7,801 nt of DNA from an uncultured Spongiibacteraceae bacterium (GTDB taxonomy: Bacteria; Pseudomonadota; Gammaproteobacteria; Pseudomonadales; Dasaniaceae). The notes below the pieces were generated by a model. The model was not told where the DNA came from. It did no database searches and saw only the letters and a list, made by a program, of their open reading frames with translations. The DNA lies in NCBI GenBank assembly GCA_937969395.1, contig CALBVI010000078.1:1-7801 (forward strand), in the 5' to 3' direction. The stretch's first letter is position 1; the number at the start of each line of letters is the position of its first letter. The translations under genes were made by a program, and so were the position numbers. Below, piece by piece: positions 6,593 to 7,801 of this stretch.

Positions 6593-7801
6593 ATGAAACT
6601 AAAAAAACTATTGCTCAGCTCAGCAATTCTAAGTGCTATCAGCGTGATGTATGGCTGTACTAGCGAAGGTGACGAAGCTGTCATCAACATCGAAAGCACT
6701 ACCAACGCAACAGCGACTGTCGACAGCACTATTTCAGAAAACTGCCCTACTTGGTCATCTGCTCGCACTAAAATTGATGATACCGATGTTTGTCAGATTC
6801 CTTCTGAGATTTTAGAAAACCGTACGCTAGAAAGTGATTACATTTGGTACATGGCTAGCCGCGTTACTGTCGGTAATGGTAATAGCGAAATGTCTGTTAC
6901 TGAAGGCACCTTAGAAAATGGGGACGCTGTTTTAGACGTTACATTAACCATCGAAGCGGGTACACAGGTACTTGCTAGTAGTGGTAGCTTTGCTAATTTG
7001 ATTATTACTCGCGGTTCAAAAATTGAAGCAATAGGGTCAGCAGCTGCACCTATTGTATTCAGCTCTGATGATGATGGCGAAGACGGTGCTGGTGAATGGG
7101 GCGGCTTAATTATTCATGGTTATGCGCCGCATAACGAATGCCTAACGGCAGACAATGGCGCTGTAGCTTGTAACGTTGACTCAGAAGGCGAATCTGGCTT
7201 TGCTGGCGGCTACACCTCTGACGATGACAGCGGTCAGTTAAGCTACGTTGTTGTAACTGAAGGCGGTTATGAGTTTTCAACAGGTAACGAAATCAATGGT
7301 ATTTCTTTTGTTGGTGTTGGCTCTGGTACGCAAGTCGATCACATTCAAGTTAACGGTAATGCTGATGACGGCCTTGAATTCTACGGCGGTACTGTTAATG
7401 CATCCTATGTTGTTTTAACCGGCAACCAAGATGACTCTGTCGACTGGGATGAAGGCTACCAAGGTAATCTTCAGTACGTTATCGTTAAGCAAACTTCAGA
7501 CGTAGGCGGTAATGCTATTGAAGCTGATACAGAAGGTACTACTGACTTCTACTCTTTGCCTACTATCGCTAACGCCACCTTTATCGGTCACGGTTCTAAA
7601 GACACCTTGTTAGTGTTTAAGAAAAACTCGGGCGGTTTCTTACATCACTCAGTATTAACCAGCGATGCTGATTCGGTTATTACTACGTGTGTTGATACCT
7701 CAGACACTGACCAAGTTTCTACTGGCCTAGTCTTTAGCAATATTGTTGCTGACTGCACAACGTCCGGTGACATTAACTTAGTACCAGCGCCTATTGCTGA
7801 C
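6593..7801 (+). CDS. Large secreted lipoprotein, likely beta-helical partner of the receptor (3' end missing)
   Basis: The frame stays open for 403 codons to the right edge, so the C-terminus is missing. The N-terminus MKLKKLLLSSAILSAISVMYGC is a lipoprotein signal with the lipidated cysteine at 22. Thr at +2 favours the outer membrane, and the MYGC lipobox is somewhat unusual. The mature protein is acidic and rich in Gly, Asp, Asn, Ser and Val. It has an Asp-rich patch just before EWGGLIIHG (168-176), and two related segments: DHIQVNGNADDGLEFYGG (249-266) and NQDDSVDWDEGYQG (278-291). Short beta segments with regular Asp/Gly turns suggest a right-handed parallel beta-helix, possibly calcium-binding; this is inference. 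Six later cysteines fall in three close pairs (51/67, 183/193, 366/388) that could form disulfides. Similar GTQVDHIQV...DDGLEFYGGTV proteins occur, as I recall, in marine Gammaproteobacteria and Bacteroidetes without known function. The position behind a TonB-dependent receptor suggests ligand capture at the cell surface or in the periplasm. Confidence 0.88.
   Translation, partial: MKLKKLLLSSAILSAISVMYGCTSEGDEAVINIESTTNATATVDSTISENCPTWSSARTKIDDTDVCQIPSEILENRTLESDYIWYMASRVTVGNGNSEMSVTEGTLENGDAVLDVTLTIEAGTQVLASSGSFANLIITRGSKIEAIGSAAAPIVFSSDDDGEDGAGEWGGLIIHGYAPHNECLTADNGAVACNVDSEGESGFAGGYTSDDDSGQLSYVVVTEGGYEFSTGNEINGISFVGVGSGTQVDHIQVNGNADDGLEFYGGTVNASYVVLTGNQDDSVDWDEGYQGNLQYVIVKQTSDVGGNAIEADTEGTTDFYSLPTIANATFIGHGSKDTLLVFKKNSGGFLHHSVLTSDADSVITTCVDTSDTDQVSTGLVFSNIVADCTTSGDINLVPAPIAD

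Overview
The window reads as chromosomal DNA of a moderately AT-rich marine-type gammaproteobacterium. This rests on a large TonB-dependent receptor of the kind expanded in Alteromonadales- and Cellvibrionales-like bacteria, on lipobox-type lipoproteins, and on an RluA-like enzyme with a GDHCTINRWVE-type signature. The genus cannot be fixed from the sequence. I see no insertion sequence, phage gene, tRNA, rRNA or CRISPR array.

Layout: (1) 2-526 (+) is the C-terminal end of a sodium- or proton-coupled dicarboxylate/glutamate symporter, cut by the left edge. (2) 547-987 (-) is a small lipoprotein gene of unknown function, converging on the symporter with only 20 bases between the stops. (3) 988-1391 is an AT-rich divergent intergenic stretch holding a nested imperfect palindrome of about 106 bases. 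(4) 1392-1955 (+) is a conserved-looking protein with two membrane helices and soluble parts on both sides, closed by a very strong hairpin terminator at 1987-2022. (5) 2176-3045 (+) is an RluA-family RNA pseudouridine synthase with an N-terminal S4-like region. (6) 3046-3441 is an AT-rich leader without a gene. (7) 3442-6516 (+) is a 1024-residue outer-membrane TonB-dependent receptor, and 6593-7801 (+, cut by the right edge) is a large secreted lipoprotein, 76 bases downstream with no terminator between them.

The last two genes look like one transcription unit. The most interesting idea in the window is that they work as a pair: a TonB-energised outer-membrane channel with extra N-terminal domains, plus a large lipid-anchored, Asp-rich, probably beta-helical protein that could capture or present a ligand. 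The layout recalls SusC/SusD systems of Bacteroidetes, but the lipoprotein does not look like SusD. The substrate is unknown. The left half holds unrelated housekeeping or conserved genes, each apparently transcribed alone.
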